Source: Methylobacterium gnaphalii (GTDB lineage Bacteria > Pseudomonadota > Alphaproteobacteria > Rhizobiales > Beijerinckiaceae). Taken from it: 64,000 bases of DNA. The notes beneath the pieces were generated by a model, which saw nothing but the letters and a program-made list of their open reading frames with translations, ran no database searches and had not been told where the DNA came from. Numbering within the stretch: position 1 is the first letter of the stretch; every line of letters starts with the position of its first letter. Of the stretch, positions 21,566-29,988 are shown one piece after another. Location of the stretch: assembly GCF_007992215.1 (NCBI RefSeq), contig NZ_BJZV01000024.1, forward strand, positions 1-64,000, written 5' to 3'. The position numbers were made by a program, and so were the translations under genes.

Positions 21566-21652
21566 TCATTGGCCGAGTGCCGCGGCAAAGCTCGGCCAAT
21601 TCTGCGACAGGCCGACCAGGGTGAGGCTGACGACGAAGACGAAGCGATGCAT
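21566..21652 (-). CDS. 28-residue hydrophobic peptide, possible
   Basis: ATG 21652 opens MHRFVFVVSLTLVGLSQNWP, followed by a short polar end. The whole peptide looks like an isolated membrane helix or signal-like peptide. The ribosome binding site is weak. It lies divergently 90 bp from the YkuD gene at 21743. Expression data would be needed to believe it. Confidence 0.3.
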   Translation of the reverse strand: MHRFVFVVSLTLVGLSQNWPSFAAALGQ

Positions 21653-21742
21653 GGTCGAAATTTCCGTGCGGTTAAGCTGATGACGCGGAAAGTGCCCGCA
21701 GGTTCCCAATGCTCCCGGCATCTTGGCGCCAGGCCGTCTCCG

Positions 21743-22480
21743 ATGCTCGCTCGTGCGATATTTCCAATCGTCGTTGCTTGCCTCGGGCTCGTCGTGCCGG
21801 CGGACGCGCACGGCGCTGGCGCGATGTGTCCTGCCTTCCTGGCGAGCGCGCGGAGCCTGGTCCTCGTGACCGCTGACACCATGGAAACGGCGCGGGCGCG
21901 GATCAGGCTGTTCGAGCGCAGCGGGCCGTCAGTCGCCTGGCAGCCCATTGGAAGGGCCGAACCGGCGGTCGTCGGTGAGAACGGGCTGGCCTGGGGAGAC
22001 ACGTTTCGCGGGATGGCGAAGGCCGGTGAGGCGGTGAAGACCGAGGGCGATCGGCGCACGCCGGCCGGCATCTACCGGATCGGGCGCAGCTTCGGTGCCG
22101 CACCGAGTGCGCGTCCCGGGCATCTCGTGCTGCGCCCGGGCCGATCGATCTGCGTCGATGACCCCGCTTCGCCCGCCTACAACACCATTCTGTCCCCTGC
22201 CCCCGGCGCGACGCTGCGCGGAGAGGATATGGGCGCGGAGCGGCTGTATCGGCGCGGCCTCGTCATCGATTACCCGAGCGATGCCGGCCGGCGCGCGGGC
22301 TCCTGCATCTTCCTCCATGTCTGGCGTGGGCCGGCGAATGGCACGGCCGGCTGTGTGGCGCTGCCGGAGCCGCGTGTCGCCGCCCTCCAGGAGCTGTCGG
22401 GACGCGGCGCCGTGATCGCGATCCTTCCCAAACGCGCACTGGATCGATTCGAGGGCTGTCTGCCCGACGGGATCCGCTGA
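21743..22480 (+). CDS. YkuD/L,D-transpeptidase-like exported protein
   Basis: 245 residues, signal peptide MLARAIFPIVVACLGLVV followed by a COG3786-type YkuD domain. The active-site motif is complete: IFLHVWRGPANGTAGCVAL contains the conserved His and, 12 residues later, the catalytic Cys in GC. Also conserved are the GEAVKTEGDRRTPAGIYRIG strand and the Tyr-containing YRRGLVIDY region. Such enzymes cross-link or edit peptidoglycan in the periplasm, though this COG3786 branch is poorly studied. I chose ATG 21743 because it places the signal peptide at the N-terminus; ATG 21680 is possible. It is convergent with the caspase gene, whose stop is 5 bases away. Confidence 0.8.
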   Translation: MLARAIFPIVVACLGLVVPADAHGAGAMCPAFLASARSLVLVTADTMETARARIRLFERSGPSVAWQPIGRAEPAVVGENGLAWGDTFRGMAKAGEAVKTEGDRRTPAGIYRIGRSFGAAPSARPGHLVLRPGRSICVDDPASPAYNTILSPAPGATLRGEDMGAERLYRRGLVIDYPSDAGRRAGSCIFLHVWRGPANGTAGCVALPEPRVAALQELSGRGAVIAILPKRALDRFEGCLPDGIR

Positions 22481-22484
22481 TCGT

Positions 22485-23780
22485 CTATGGCTCGATCGGC
22501 GCCCTGCGGCAGCAGCCGACATAATCGCCGTGCACCCAGCCGCTCGGGCCACCGCGCAGCCTGACATTCACCCAGATCCCCTGCCGGCCAATGACGCTGA
22601 ACAACGCCTCCGGCCCGAGCTTGGCGATGCGGTACCCTCCCTGACCACTCGGCAGGCTGCGAAGTGCCACCCAGTTGTCGCCGGTCGGATCCAGCCGGAT
22701 CGGATGGCTGAACATGCCGAAGCGTGCCACCGGCGCCGGCTCGGGCGGCGGCAGCGCGTTCGCGACGGGCGCGGGCGGACGCATCAGCGTGCTCGCCGGC
22801 GGCGGATAGACGATGGAGGATGGCGGTGTCTTGAGCCCCTGGGACGAGGGCATCTGTGCCGGTGAGGGGAGAATTGCCTGTGGCGGCGCCGGGTCTGGCG
22901 GGCGGGCTGCCACGGCAGACGAGATTCCCTGCGGCTTCGGGCTCACGGTCGCCGGCGCGACCGCAGGAGGGGCTGCCGCATCAGTGCTCGCCAGCGAGAC
23001 GAAGCGAGCGCCGCGCACCTCGTTGTAATAGGCTGGGACCTGCTTGTGCGGCACGGTCTCGGCGAGCCGGGCGACTTCGTCGCGCACGCTCTCGCCGAGA
23101 TCGATCAGGTTCAGTCCGGGCTTCCTGATCTGCTGCACGAAAATCCGGGTGAAGACCGAATTCGGGTTCGGATCGGAGCCCGGCAGCTTCTCCAGCGCCT
23201 GCTGGCCGGCGCCGGCCGCGTAGAGCGAGAAGACACCGTCGGCGGGTTCGGTGCGGGCGAGACCGGCATCCTGCCCGATGGCGCGGGTGCCGTTCCTTGG
23301 AAACGGGTTGTTGCGGCAGGCGTCGATCACCATCACGACGACCCGAGCGCCCCGCTGGCGAAGCGCCGCGCTGAGATCGGCTTCGGCCAGCGACCGGCTC
23401 CGCGCGAGCATCTCCTGGCCCGCCTCCACCGCCGGGATGTCCGAGGGGAGCAGGTAGTTGGTGCCCTGAATGGCGATGCCGTGGCCAGCGAAATAGACGA
23501 GCGCCGTATCCCCCGGCTGAACCTGATCGGCGAAGATGCTGAAGCGGCGCAGGAAGTTTTCCTGCGTCACCGCATGCGAGAGCAAGGTTACGCGGAAGCC
23601 GAGGCCCTGCAGCGTGTCTCCCACCGCCTGTGCATCGGCTGGCGGCCGGGCGAGCTGGGCATCCTGTCCGAGGTTCTGATAGCTGCCGACCCCAACCACG
23701 AAGGCGAGGCGTTCCGCTGCCCCCGCAGGTGCCGGCCAAAGAAACAGGGTGAGCAGGCCGATCAGGCCGACACGGCGCAT
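22485..23780 (-). CDS. Exported caspase-family (C14) protease with SH3-like tail
   Basis: 431 residues. The signal peptide MRRVGLIGLLTLFLWPAPAGA leads into a p20-like caspase domain: FVVGVGSYQNLG, the catalytic His100 in YFAGHGIAI, then Cys155 in VIDACRNNPF. A Pro/Ala-rich linker of about 90 residues follows, ending in an SH3-like domain (WVALRSLPSGQGGYRI...GIWVNVRLRGGPSGWVHGDY). ATG 23780 is supported by GGAG just upstream; a longer reading from 24065 overlaps the next gene. It would act in the periplasm, like other bacterial orthocaspases with C-terminal SH3 domains. The target is unknown. An HTH regulator gene lies upstream on the same strand. Confidence 0.88.
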   Translation of the reverse strand: MRRVGLIGLLTLFLWPAPAGAAERLAFVVGVGSYQNLGQDAQLARPPADAQAVGDTLQGLGFRVTLLSHAVTQENFLRRFSIFADQVQPGDTALVYFAGHGIAIQGTNYLLPSDIPAVEAGQEMLARSRSLAEADLSAALRQRGARVVVMVIDACRNNPFPRNGTRAIGQDAGLARTEPADGVFSLYAAGAGQQALEKLPGSDPNPNSVFTRIFVQQIRKPGLNLIDLGESVRDEVARLAETVPHKQVPAYYNEVRGARFVSLASTDAAAPPAVAPATVSPKPQGISSAVAARPPDPAPPQAILPSPAQMPSSQGLKTPPSSIVYPPPASTLMRPPAPVANALPPPEPAPVARFGMFSHPIRLDPTGDNWVALRSLPSGQGGYRIAKLGPEALFSVIGRQGIWVNVRLRGGPSGWVHGDYVGCCRRAPIEP

Positions 23781-23877
23781 GAACTCCGCTCCGGCACGGC
23801 GGTGGTTGGATGGGAGCAGGATATCCGGCGGCGTGAGGGCTGCCAATGTGAGCTTGGCCGACCTGTTTGCACGTGCC

Positions 23878-23930
23878 GTCATTCCGGGACCGCGAAGCGA
23901 AGCCCGGAACCGACCCGTGATGCCTCGCCG
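23878..23930. repeat. Palindromic intergenic repeat, copy 1
   Basis: GTCATTCCGGG with GCCCGGAA a few bases on (TTCCGGG/CCCGGAA, 7-bp stem), followed by CCGACCCGTGATGCC. The same order of elements recurs at 50891-50988, so this is a member of a dispersed palindromic family. A degenerate partner end may lie at 23983-24010. Confidence 0.6.
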
Positions 23931-24030
23931 TGCCTCAGCCGAAGCCAGTCGTGAATTGCCCGCCTTTGACCCCCCTCTTCTGATCCCGGTTCGCCTTCGG
24001 GCCCTGCGATGATGGTGCAAGGGCAGGAGT

Positions 24031-24801
24031 TCACGCCGGACACCCGAAGAACATGGCGTAGGCATCCTCGCTCACGCGGCCGAGTGCCTCTCGACAGGTG
24101 GCGTAGGCGGTGTGGCCGGGGGCGATGCGGCCGTAGGAATCGGGCGGCACCGCCAATTCTCGCTCGGGGATCAGCGCCAGCGGACAGGCGGCCGGGGTCA
24201 GGTGGGAGCCGCGGCCCGAATGCAGTGTCGTAAGAACCCCGTACATCTCGCCGCGGATCGTCGGCCGGCACAGCATCGCGATGCGGTACTGCCCCTGCCA
24301 ATTGGTCACGAGATAGATCTGCCCGGAGAGGTTCGGCACCGAGACGAAGCCGCTCTGCGCGAAGGGCGCGTCGATCCGCTCTGCCTCGCGAAAGGCGAGC
24401 CGCGCCGTCTCCGGCTCCCACGCAATCTCGGTGCGATAGGCAAAGATCGCATCCAGCGCGCCGAAGGACGGCCGCAAGGTGAGATAGCGCCCCTCCAGCC
24501 AGGAGACGCCCTCGCGGGAATAGGCGCCGAGCTCTTCCGGCGCATGACGTGGCGACGGGGCGGCCGCCTCCCGTGTGGCGGGCTCGCGCAGGGGAACGCC
24601 CAGTGCCTCTTCGAGCCGGATGGTGGTGGCCAAGGTGAAGGGGCGGCGGCCCGACAGCGCCTTCTCCAGGGTCGAGATGCTGATGCGCGCCTCGTCGGCG
24701 AGGGTCTGGCGGGAGATGCGCCGACGCGCGAGCGCCTCCCTGACGGCCTGCGCGATGGCCCGGCTCTGGGCCTCGGGCAGCTCGGCGTCCGATCCTGGCA
24801 T
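24031..24801 (-). CDS. HTH (XRE-like) transcriptional regulator with C-terminal sensor region
   Basis: 256 residues. The first 80 residues form a Cro/CI-type helix-turn-helix (ALARRRISRQTLADEARISI...STLEKALSGRRPF), followed by an uncharacterised 160-residue domain (SWLEGRYLTLRPSF, FVSVPNLSGQIYLVTNW, GVLTTLHSG, ending YAMFFGCPA). The C-terminal domain looks like a ligand-binding or dimerisation unit found behind XRE domains in Rhizobiales. ATG 24801 has AAGGGG just upstream. The target is unknown; neighbours are the caspase gene (same strand, downstream) and the amidase. Confidence 0.8.
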   Translation of the reverse strand: MPGSDAELPEAQSRAIAQAVREALARRRISRQTLADEARISISTLEKALSGRRPFTLATTIRLEEALGVPLREPATREAAAPSPRHAPEELGAYSREGVSWLEGRYLTLRPSFGALDAIFAYRTEIAWEPETARLAFREAERIDAPFAQSGFVSVPNLSGQIYLVTNWQGQYRIAMLCRPTIRGEMYGVLTTLHSGRGSHLTPAACPLALIPERELAVPPDSYGRIAPGHTAYATCREALGRVSEDAYAMFFGCPA

Positions 24802-24903
24802 GGTCCCCTTCCGGTTATGCGGACAGATCCGCACGAATCCGGACAGAATGGCAAGGACCAAGGTTCTGGCTCGGATGCCCGCCGGACATTGGCCCAGGAT
24901 CCG

Positions 24904-26478
24904 TCAGCGCGGCTTCGTGTCCGCTAGCGGCGGTGTGCTCAACGGAGCCCGACGCTGTTGGCTCGCCTGCTCGAACGCGAAGCCGAGCCCGAGCAGCTTG
25001 CCGTCCTCCCAGGGCCGGCCGAGCAGGTCGAGGCCGACCGGCACGCCGAGCGGCGCCTGCTCCGTCGGTGCGGAGAATCCGGCGGGGAGGTCGAGCGCCG
25101 GGTAGCCGGTGAGCCCGGCAATGATGCCATTGCGATCCGACTGATTCAGCTCTCCGATCGGCACCACCAGACGCTTCTGGAGCGGGTAGACCAGGGCGTC
25201 GAGACGCTCTTTGTCGAACACCTCGGCGACATGGGCGCGGAAGGCGGCGATCCGTTCGAGGCGCGCCTTGTATTCCGGCTCCTGTAATCCGTCGCGGCGA
25301 GCCTCGGCGCCAGTGATGAACTTTTCGAGGGCCGCCTTGTGGAACTGTCCCGAGGCGATGATGCCGGCAAGATCCTTCTGCGGCGCATTCGGGATCGCCG
25401 CGAGATAGGCGTTGAACAGAGTTTTGAACTCGTAGGTCTGGACGTCGTCCTCTGCGTTCAGCCGGTCGGCCTCGAAGGCGGGATCGTCGATGTCGACCAG
25501 CGTCGCACCGGCCTTCTCCAGGGTGGCCAGCGCCCCCTTCATGACCCGGTTGACCTCTTCATGCTCGGGCTTCGTGCCGAACAAAGGCTTCACGACGCCG
25601 AGGCGTGCGCCCTTGAGGGCGTCAGGCTTCAGGAAAGCTGCGTAGTCCTTCGCGGCTTTGCCCGAGGCCGCTGCGGAAGCGGGATCGTCGGGATCAGTGC
25701 CGGCCATGGCCTGCAGGAGCGCAGCCGCATCCGCCACGCTGCGGGTGATCGGGCCGACGGCATCCTGGGTCTTCGAGACCGGCATGATGCCGTTGAGGCT
25801 GATGAGCCCCTGCGTCGCGCGCAGGCCGACGAGGTTGTTGGCCGATGCCGGCGAGCGGATCGAGTTCACCGTGTCGCTGCCGGTCCCGGCCAGCGCGAAA
25901 TTCGCGGCGACGGCAGCACCCGTGCCGCCGCTGGAGCCGCCAGGGGTGCGCGACGGGTCGTAGGGATTGCGCACCTGGCCGCCGATCGAGCTGACGGAGA
26001 CGCCACCGAGGGCGAATTCCTGCATGTTGGCCTTGGCCAGGATGATCGCACCGGCCTTGCGCAGCCGCGCCACGACGAAGGCGTCCTTCGCGGGCCGGGC
26101 GCCGGTGAGCGACGCCGATCCGCCGGTCGTCGGCAACTCGGCAGTGTTGTAGTTGTCCTTGAGGACCACCGGCACGCAGGCAAGCGGCTCGGCGAGGCGA
26201 CCATGGTCGCGGTCGACGGCGTCGGCCTGTGCCAGCGCGTCCTCGTCCACGGCTCTGATCGCGGCGAGTGCCGGACCCTTGGTGTCGTAGGCGGCGATGC
26301 GGCCGAGATAGCTTTGGACCAGGCCTCGGCAGGTCAGCGAGCCGTCCCTTAGCGCCGCATGGACGCTCGCAATGCTGGCTTCCTCGACCGTGAACCGGGG
26401 CTCGGCCCATGCAGGCCCTCCCAGATACGGAAGGGCCACGACGCCAATCACCAAGCTCTGCTTGATCGAGACACTCAT
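24904..26478 (-). CDS. Exported amidase-signature hydrolase
   Basis: 524 residues. An N-terminal signal peptide (MSVSIKQSLVIGVVALPYLG...AWA) is followed by an amidase-signature domain. Catalytic Lys lies in VVLKDNYNTAELPTTGGSAS, the Gly/Ser-rich loop is RTPGGSSGGTGAAVAANFAL, and the nucleophile Ser lies in GTGSDTVNSIRSPAS, where GGSIR is more usual. The C-terminus has GLTGYPALDLPAGF and GVPVGLDLLGRPWEDGKLLG. Periplasmic amidases of this form act on amides or small peptides; no substrate can be named. The start is supported by the signal peptide and an AGGTGG upstream. Confidence 0.9.
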   Translation of the reverse strand: MSVSIKQSLVIGVVALPYLGGPAWAEPRFTVEEASIASVHAALRDGSLTCRGLVQSYLGRIAAYDTKGPALAAIRAVDEDALAQADAVDRDHGRLAEPLACVPVVLKDNYNTAELPTTGGSASLTGARPAKDAFVVARLRKAGAIILAKANMQEFALGGVSVSSIGGQVRNPYDPSRTPGGSSGGTGAAVAANFALAGTGSDTVNSIRSPASANNLVGLRATQGLISLNGIMPVSKTQDAVGPITRSVADAAALLQAMAGTDPDDPASAAASGKAAKDYAAFLKPDALKGARLGVVKPLFGTKPEHEEVNRVMKGALATLEKAGATLVDIDDPAFEADRLNAEDDVQTYEFKTLFNAYLAAIPNAPQKDLAGIIASGQFHKAALEKFITGAEARRDGLQEPEYKARLERIAAFRAHVAEVFDKERLDALVYPLQKRLVVPIGELNQSDRNGIIAGLTGYPALDLPAGFSAPTEQAPLGVPVGLDLLGRPWEDGKLLGLGFAFEQASQQRRAPLSTPPLADTKPR

Positions 26479-26719
26479 CCGGCCACCTGAAATGGGAGTT
26501 GCGGCGCGCGGCGATGCGACGGGCCCGGAGCCGGACCATCGAGCGAACGCGTGTTCTGCCAAAGGGTTAGGGCCAGATTTGCGATAATGCAATCGAATTG
26601 AAGACAGCTCGGATTGCTTCGCGCGCCGCCCCCGGATGACAAACCGGGGAGGGCTTCCCACCTTCGCCGCAGGGGCGATCGAGACCGGACATGTTCCGGC
26701 AGGGACCAGCGACGACATC

Positions 26720-27745
26720 ATGAAAAAGATCGGCTTTCTGTCGTTCGGGCATTGGTCGCCCAGCCCCCAGTCGCAGACGCGCTCGGCCTCGGACATTCTC
26801 CTGCAATCGATTGATCTGGCGGTCGCGGCCGAAGAACTCGGGGCCGACGGCGCATATTTCCGCGTGCACCATTTTGCCCGGCAACTGGCCTCGCCGTTTC
26901 CGCTGCTGGCTGCGGTCGGGGCAAGGACGAGCCGGATCGAGATCGGTACCGGCGTCATCGACATGCGCTACGAGAACCCGTTCTACATGGTCGAGGATGC
27001 CGGCGCGGCCGACCTGATCTCCGGCGGCCGCCTGCAGCTCGGCATCAGCCGGGGCTCGCCGGAGCAGGTGATCGACGGCTGGCGGCATTTCGGCTTTCAG
27101 CCGCAGGACGGCGAGAGCGATGCCGAGATGGGTCGCCGCCACGGCGAGACCTTCCTGGAACTGCTGCGCGGCCGGGGATTTGCCGAGCCAAATCCGTATC
27201 CGATGTTCCCCAACCCCCCGGGCCTGCTGCGGCTGGAGCCGCATTCGGACGGCTTGCGCGACCGGATCTGGTGGGGCGCCGCGTCGGATGCCACGGCGGT
27301 CTGGGCCGCGCAGCGGGGCATGAACCTGCAGAGCTCGACCCTGAAGAAGGACGAGAGCGGCGAGCCGCTGCACATCCAGCAGGCGGCCCAGATCCGGGGT
27401 TTTCGCGATGCATGGCGGGAGGCGGGGCACCAAAGGGAGCCGCGCGTCTCGGTCAGCCGGTCGATCTTCCCGATCGTCAACGAGGCCGACCGAGCCTATT
27501 TCGGGCGCAGCGGACAGGACAGGGATTCGATTGGAAACATCGACGCCGAGACCCGCGCGGTGTTCGGCCGGACCTACGCCGCCGAGCCGCCGGTACTGGT
27601 CGAACAGTTGAGGCAGGACGAGGCCATTGCCGAGGCGGATACCCTGCTGCTCACGATCCCCAACCAGCTCGGCGTCGCCTATTGTGCGCACGTGATCGAG
27701 GCAGTCCTGAAGCACGTCGCCCCGGCCCTGGGCTGGCGGCCCTGA
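26720..27745 (+). CDS. LLM-class flavin-dependent oxidoreductase
   Basis: 341-residue luciferase-like monooxygenase-fold enzyme using FMN or F420-type flavin. Recognisable parts are MKKIGFLSFGHWSPSPQSQT, a beta-strand/helix with ELGADGAYFRVHHFAR, GARTSRIEIGTGVIDMRYEN and DLISGGRLQLGISRGSPEQV, and a C-terminal ELP-like LLLTIPNQLGVAYCAHVIEA. ATG 26720 matches the conserved start. It is divergent from the amidase. Substrate unknown. Confidence 0.9.
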   Translation: MKKIGFLSFGHWSPSPQSQTRSASDILLQSIDLAVAAEELGADGAYFRVHHFARQLASPFPLLAAVGARTSRIEIGTGVIDMRYENPFYMVEDAGAADLISGGRLQLGISRGSPEQVIDGWRHFGFQPQDGESDAEMGRRHGETFLELLRGRGFAEPNPYPMFPNPPGLLRLEPHSDGLRDRIWWGAASDATAVWAAQRGMNLQSSTLKKDESGEPLHIQQAAQIRGFRDAWREAGHQREPRVSVSRSIFPIVNEADRAYFGRSGQDRDSIGNIDAETRAVFGRTYAAEPPVLVEQLRQDEAIAEADTLLLTIPNQLGVAYCAHVIEAVLKHVAPALGWRP

Positions 27746-28023
27746 ACTGCGGACGACACTTTCAAAAGCTTCTCCCGTCGCGAACAGTCTGTGATGACGC
27801 GCTCGGCTCATGGGCATCAGCTCAAACCGGCTGCCCGCGAAATTAGATCTTTGGGTAGATCTCATTTGGCATGAGTTGCCTCGCGCCATCATCCGGCGCA
27901 CCGTAATGTTGCGATGATTTCGCGACGCGGGTCGTCGGCGCTGAGAGTGTTTCACGCGTCCGAGGTATGGGCGGTTTCTTCGGTGGGAGCCGCCTGCGCT
28001 GCTGGGATGACGAAGGAGCGCAA

Positions 28024-28407
28024 ATGGCGGGCCGCCTTCTGCGGTGCAAACGATGCCGTCAGCCGATCCTCAGCGATTCGCGCTGCTGCCCGCATTGCGC
28101 GGTGGCGCTGCCCGTCCGGCGGTTGGGCGCCGGTGCCGTCTTCGTCGCGGCGGTTCTGATTGCGGCGGCGGCTTGGCTGCTTCGATCCAACGGCACGCAT
28201 GTCACGAATGGTGTCGCATCCATCGTGGACAGCACCACGACGGCGCTCAAGACCGCCGGCGGTTCTCGGTCTCGCTCTCAGCCCGGGCTGCCAGATTCGT
28301 TCGCAGACGCCTGCTCGTCGCGCGGCGGAACCGTCGTTGAAGTGGACAGCCGCGACGGCGCATCACTCCGGCGTTGCGCGCTTACGTTCGATGACACCGT
28401 CAGGTAA
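28024..28407 (+). CDS. Zinc-ribbon single-span membrane protein
   Basis: 127 residues. An N-terminal zinc ribbon has two cysteine pairs (CKRC and CPHC, the second preceded by an extra Cys) and is followed by one transmembrane helix (LGAGAVFVAAVLIAAAAWLL), then a Ser/Thr-rich part with a C-terminal Cys pair (DACSSRGG, LRRCALTF). ATG 28024 has AAGGAG in front. No named family is recognised. The next gene on the strand, another membrane-anchored protein, starts 144 bp later. Confidence 0.7.
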   Translation: MAGRLLRCKRCRQPILSDSRCCPHCAVALPVRRLGAGAVFVAAVLIAAAAWLLRSNGTHVTNGVASIVDSTTTALKTAGGSRSRSQPGLPDSFADACSSRGGTVVEVDSRDGASLRRCALTFDDTVR

Positions 28408-28551
28408 CCAGAAATGGCGCCCATCCCTGCCACATGCAATTCGGTTTATCTTGGCGCTGTGCTCACAGAGGTGAGTATCTGCCGCCCGACGGGAGAATGA
28501 GAACGTGTTTCCGCGGTCGAAGGTGTACGTTGACTGAGTCGAGGGATGTCC

Positions 28552-29391
28552 ATGTCCCAGCAATCTCCGCCGAAATCCGCTTTGTCGAAGCCCGAAAGCT
28601 TCATCTCCGAAACGTGGCGGCACCGTTTTTTTCGACGCTACGGGTGGGTGATCTGGCTGACGGCCGCCTGCGGTCTGCTCGGGCTCGGTGGGGTCATCTT
28701 TCTCGCTAGCCGGCAGCGGCCGACGGTCGAGCCGAGCCAGACGGTCGCGCTTCCGAAGACGAACGGCCCCGCGGCACCCCCATCCTCATCCCCATCTCCA
28801 CCTGCGCCTTCACCGCCCCCGGCCCAGGTCCCAGCGAAGAGCGATCCATGGACACCCTGGAAGGCCGCCGAATCCCGCCGGGTGGTCGAAGAGGGGGCGT
28901 CCATCCCCGAACAAATCGCAGATCTGCCGCCCCCAGCGCTCGAGCCACAAGCCGAGCCGCCTGCCTCCTCTGCCGAGGCCGCTTCTCCTGAATCAACCGG
29001 CACCGCGAAGGCCGCCGAACCGGCAGATGCCGCGGCGCAAGCCCCGGGCAAGCCCGAGACGATCGGCTCCGGCGAAGACGCTAAGGATTCCGACTCGGAT
29101 TCGCTGGTCCCAAGCGAGAAGATCCAGGAGGCCGACCGCTATCTCGGTCGCGGCCAGATCACCATCGCGCGCTACATCTACGAAGAGGCCTTCAAGGCCG
29201 GCGACGTCCTTGGCGCGATCGGTATGGCGAAGAGCTACGATCCCGCTCACCTGAAATCGATCCGGTCGCGCGCTGTCGGCAACAGCCAGAAAGCCGCCCT
29301 CTGGTACGGTCGGGCTGCCGAGATGAGCGCCCGAGTGCGAAGTCCCCGCGACCGCGCTGCGCCGTCCGAGTCCTCGAATGACGCCCGGTGA
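28552..29391 (+). CDS. Membrane-anchored protein with Sel1/TPR-like C-terminal repeat
   Basis: 279 residues. A short cytoplasmic N-terminus, one membrane helix (VIWLTAACGLLGLGGVIFLA) and a long Pro/Ala/Ser-rich linker lead to a C-terminal 60-residue alpha-hairpin unit (EADRYLGRGQITIARYIYEE..AGDVLGAIGMAKSYDPAHL..KAALWYGRAAEM). That unit matches a Sel1/TPR-like module repeated across Rhizobiales proteins (aAR..ye.A...G...ai..g.sYDP..L). I chose ATG 28552 over 28546 because GAGGG sits 6 bases before it. The tail ends 12 bp from the convergent sortase gene. Confidence 0.65.
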   Translation: MSQQSPPKSALSKPESFISETWRHRFFRRYGWVIWLTAACGLLGLGGVIFLASRQRPTVEPSQTVALPKTNGPAAPPSSSPSPPAPSPPPAQVPAKSDPWTPWKAAESRRVVEEGASIPEQIADLPPPALEPQAEPPASSAEAASPESTGTAKAAEPADAAAQAPGKPETIGSGEDAKDSDSDSLVPSEKIQEADRYLGRGQITIARYIYEEAFKAGDVLGAIGMAKSYDPAHLKSIRSRAVGNSQKAALWYGRAAEMSARVRSPRDRAAPSESSNDAR

Positions 29392-29403
29392 GGACTTCAC
29401 CCA

Positions 29404-29988
29404 TCAGGGCTGTTCCATGCGCTCAGCCTCCACAATCAGCCGCAACGGCCCCTGCGTCACCGCATCGAGAGGCCAGCAGGTGGAGAGGGCAAGGTGGCGT
29501 CCGGGTGCCTGCGGGTCGAGGCCGGATGCGTCCCAGCGGGCGACACGGCGCCCGGTGACGCGGAAGGTGACCGTCGTGCCGTCGGAGCGGGTGACAGTGA
29601 CGGGATCGCCGGGCATCAGAGACCGGAGCACCGCGAATTGCGTGTCCCGATGCGCGGCGTAGACCGCCGTGCCGGGTTCGCCGGCCTGCGGAGTGCCCTC
29701 GACATGGCCGGGGCCGAAGGCGAGCGCCTGGCCGCTGCTGCCGGCCAGCGCGATGTAGCTCTCGCCGCCGAGCGTGAGACGCGCGACCGGCACGGTATCG
29801 GCCCAGGGCCAGGGCTTTTGGGGGTGGCCGCTCGCCAGGGTCTCGGCAAAGGCGCGCTCCAGGAGCACCTGCGCCAGGATCGCCTTGGCGGGGATCCAGG
29901 CGCCTTGAGCCGTCAGCGCGAGGCCGCAGACGATGAGAAGGGCGGCCGCAGCCGCCCTCCCCGTCTTCCCCTGTAGCAGGGCGCGCAT
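29404..29988 (-). CDS. Class GN sortase
   Basis: 194-residue Gram-negative sortase (class GN type). An N-terminal membrane anchor (AAAAALLIVCGLALTAQGAW) is followed by a sortase barrel whose catalytic residues are visible: His113 in YAAHRDTQ, Cys171 in LALSTCWPLDA and Arg183 in PLRLIVEA. The ATG overlaps the TGA of the upstream gene (TGATG), so the enzyme is translationally coupled to its substrate, the VIT/VWA protein. Class GN sortases typically sit beside exactly one substrate, as here. Confidence 0.93.
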   Translation of the reverse strand: MRALLQGKTGRAAAAALLIVCGLALTAQGAWIPAKAILAQVLLERAFAETLASGHPQKPWPWADTVPVARLTLGGESYIALAGSSGQALAFGPGHVEGTPQAGEPGTAVYAAHRDTQFAVLRSLMPGDPVTVTRSDGTTVTFRVTGRRVARWDASGLDPQAPGRHLALSTCWPLDAVTQGPLRLIVEAERMEQP

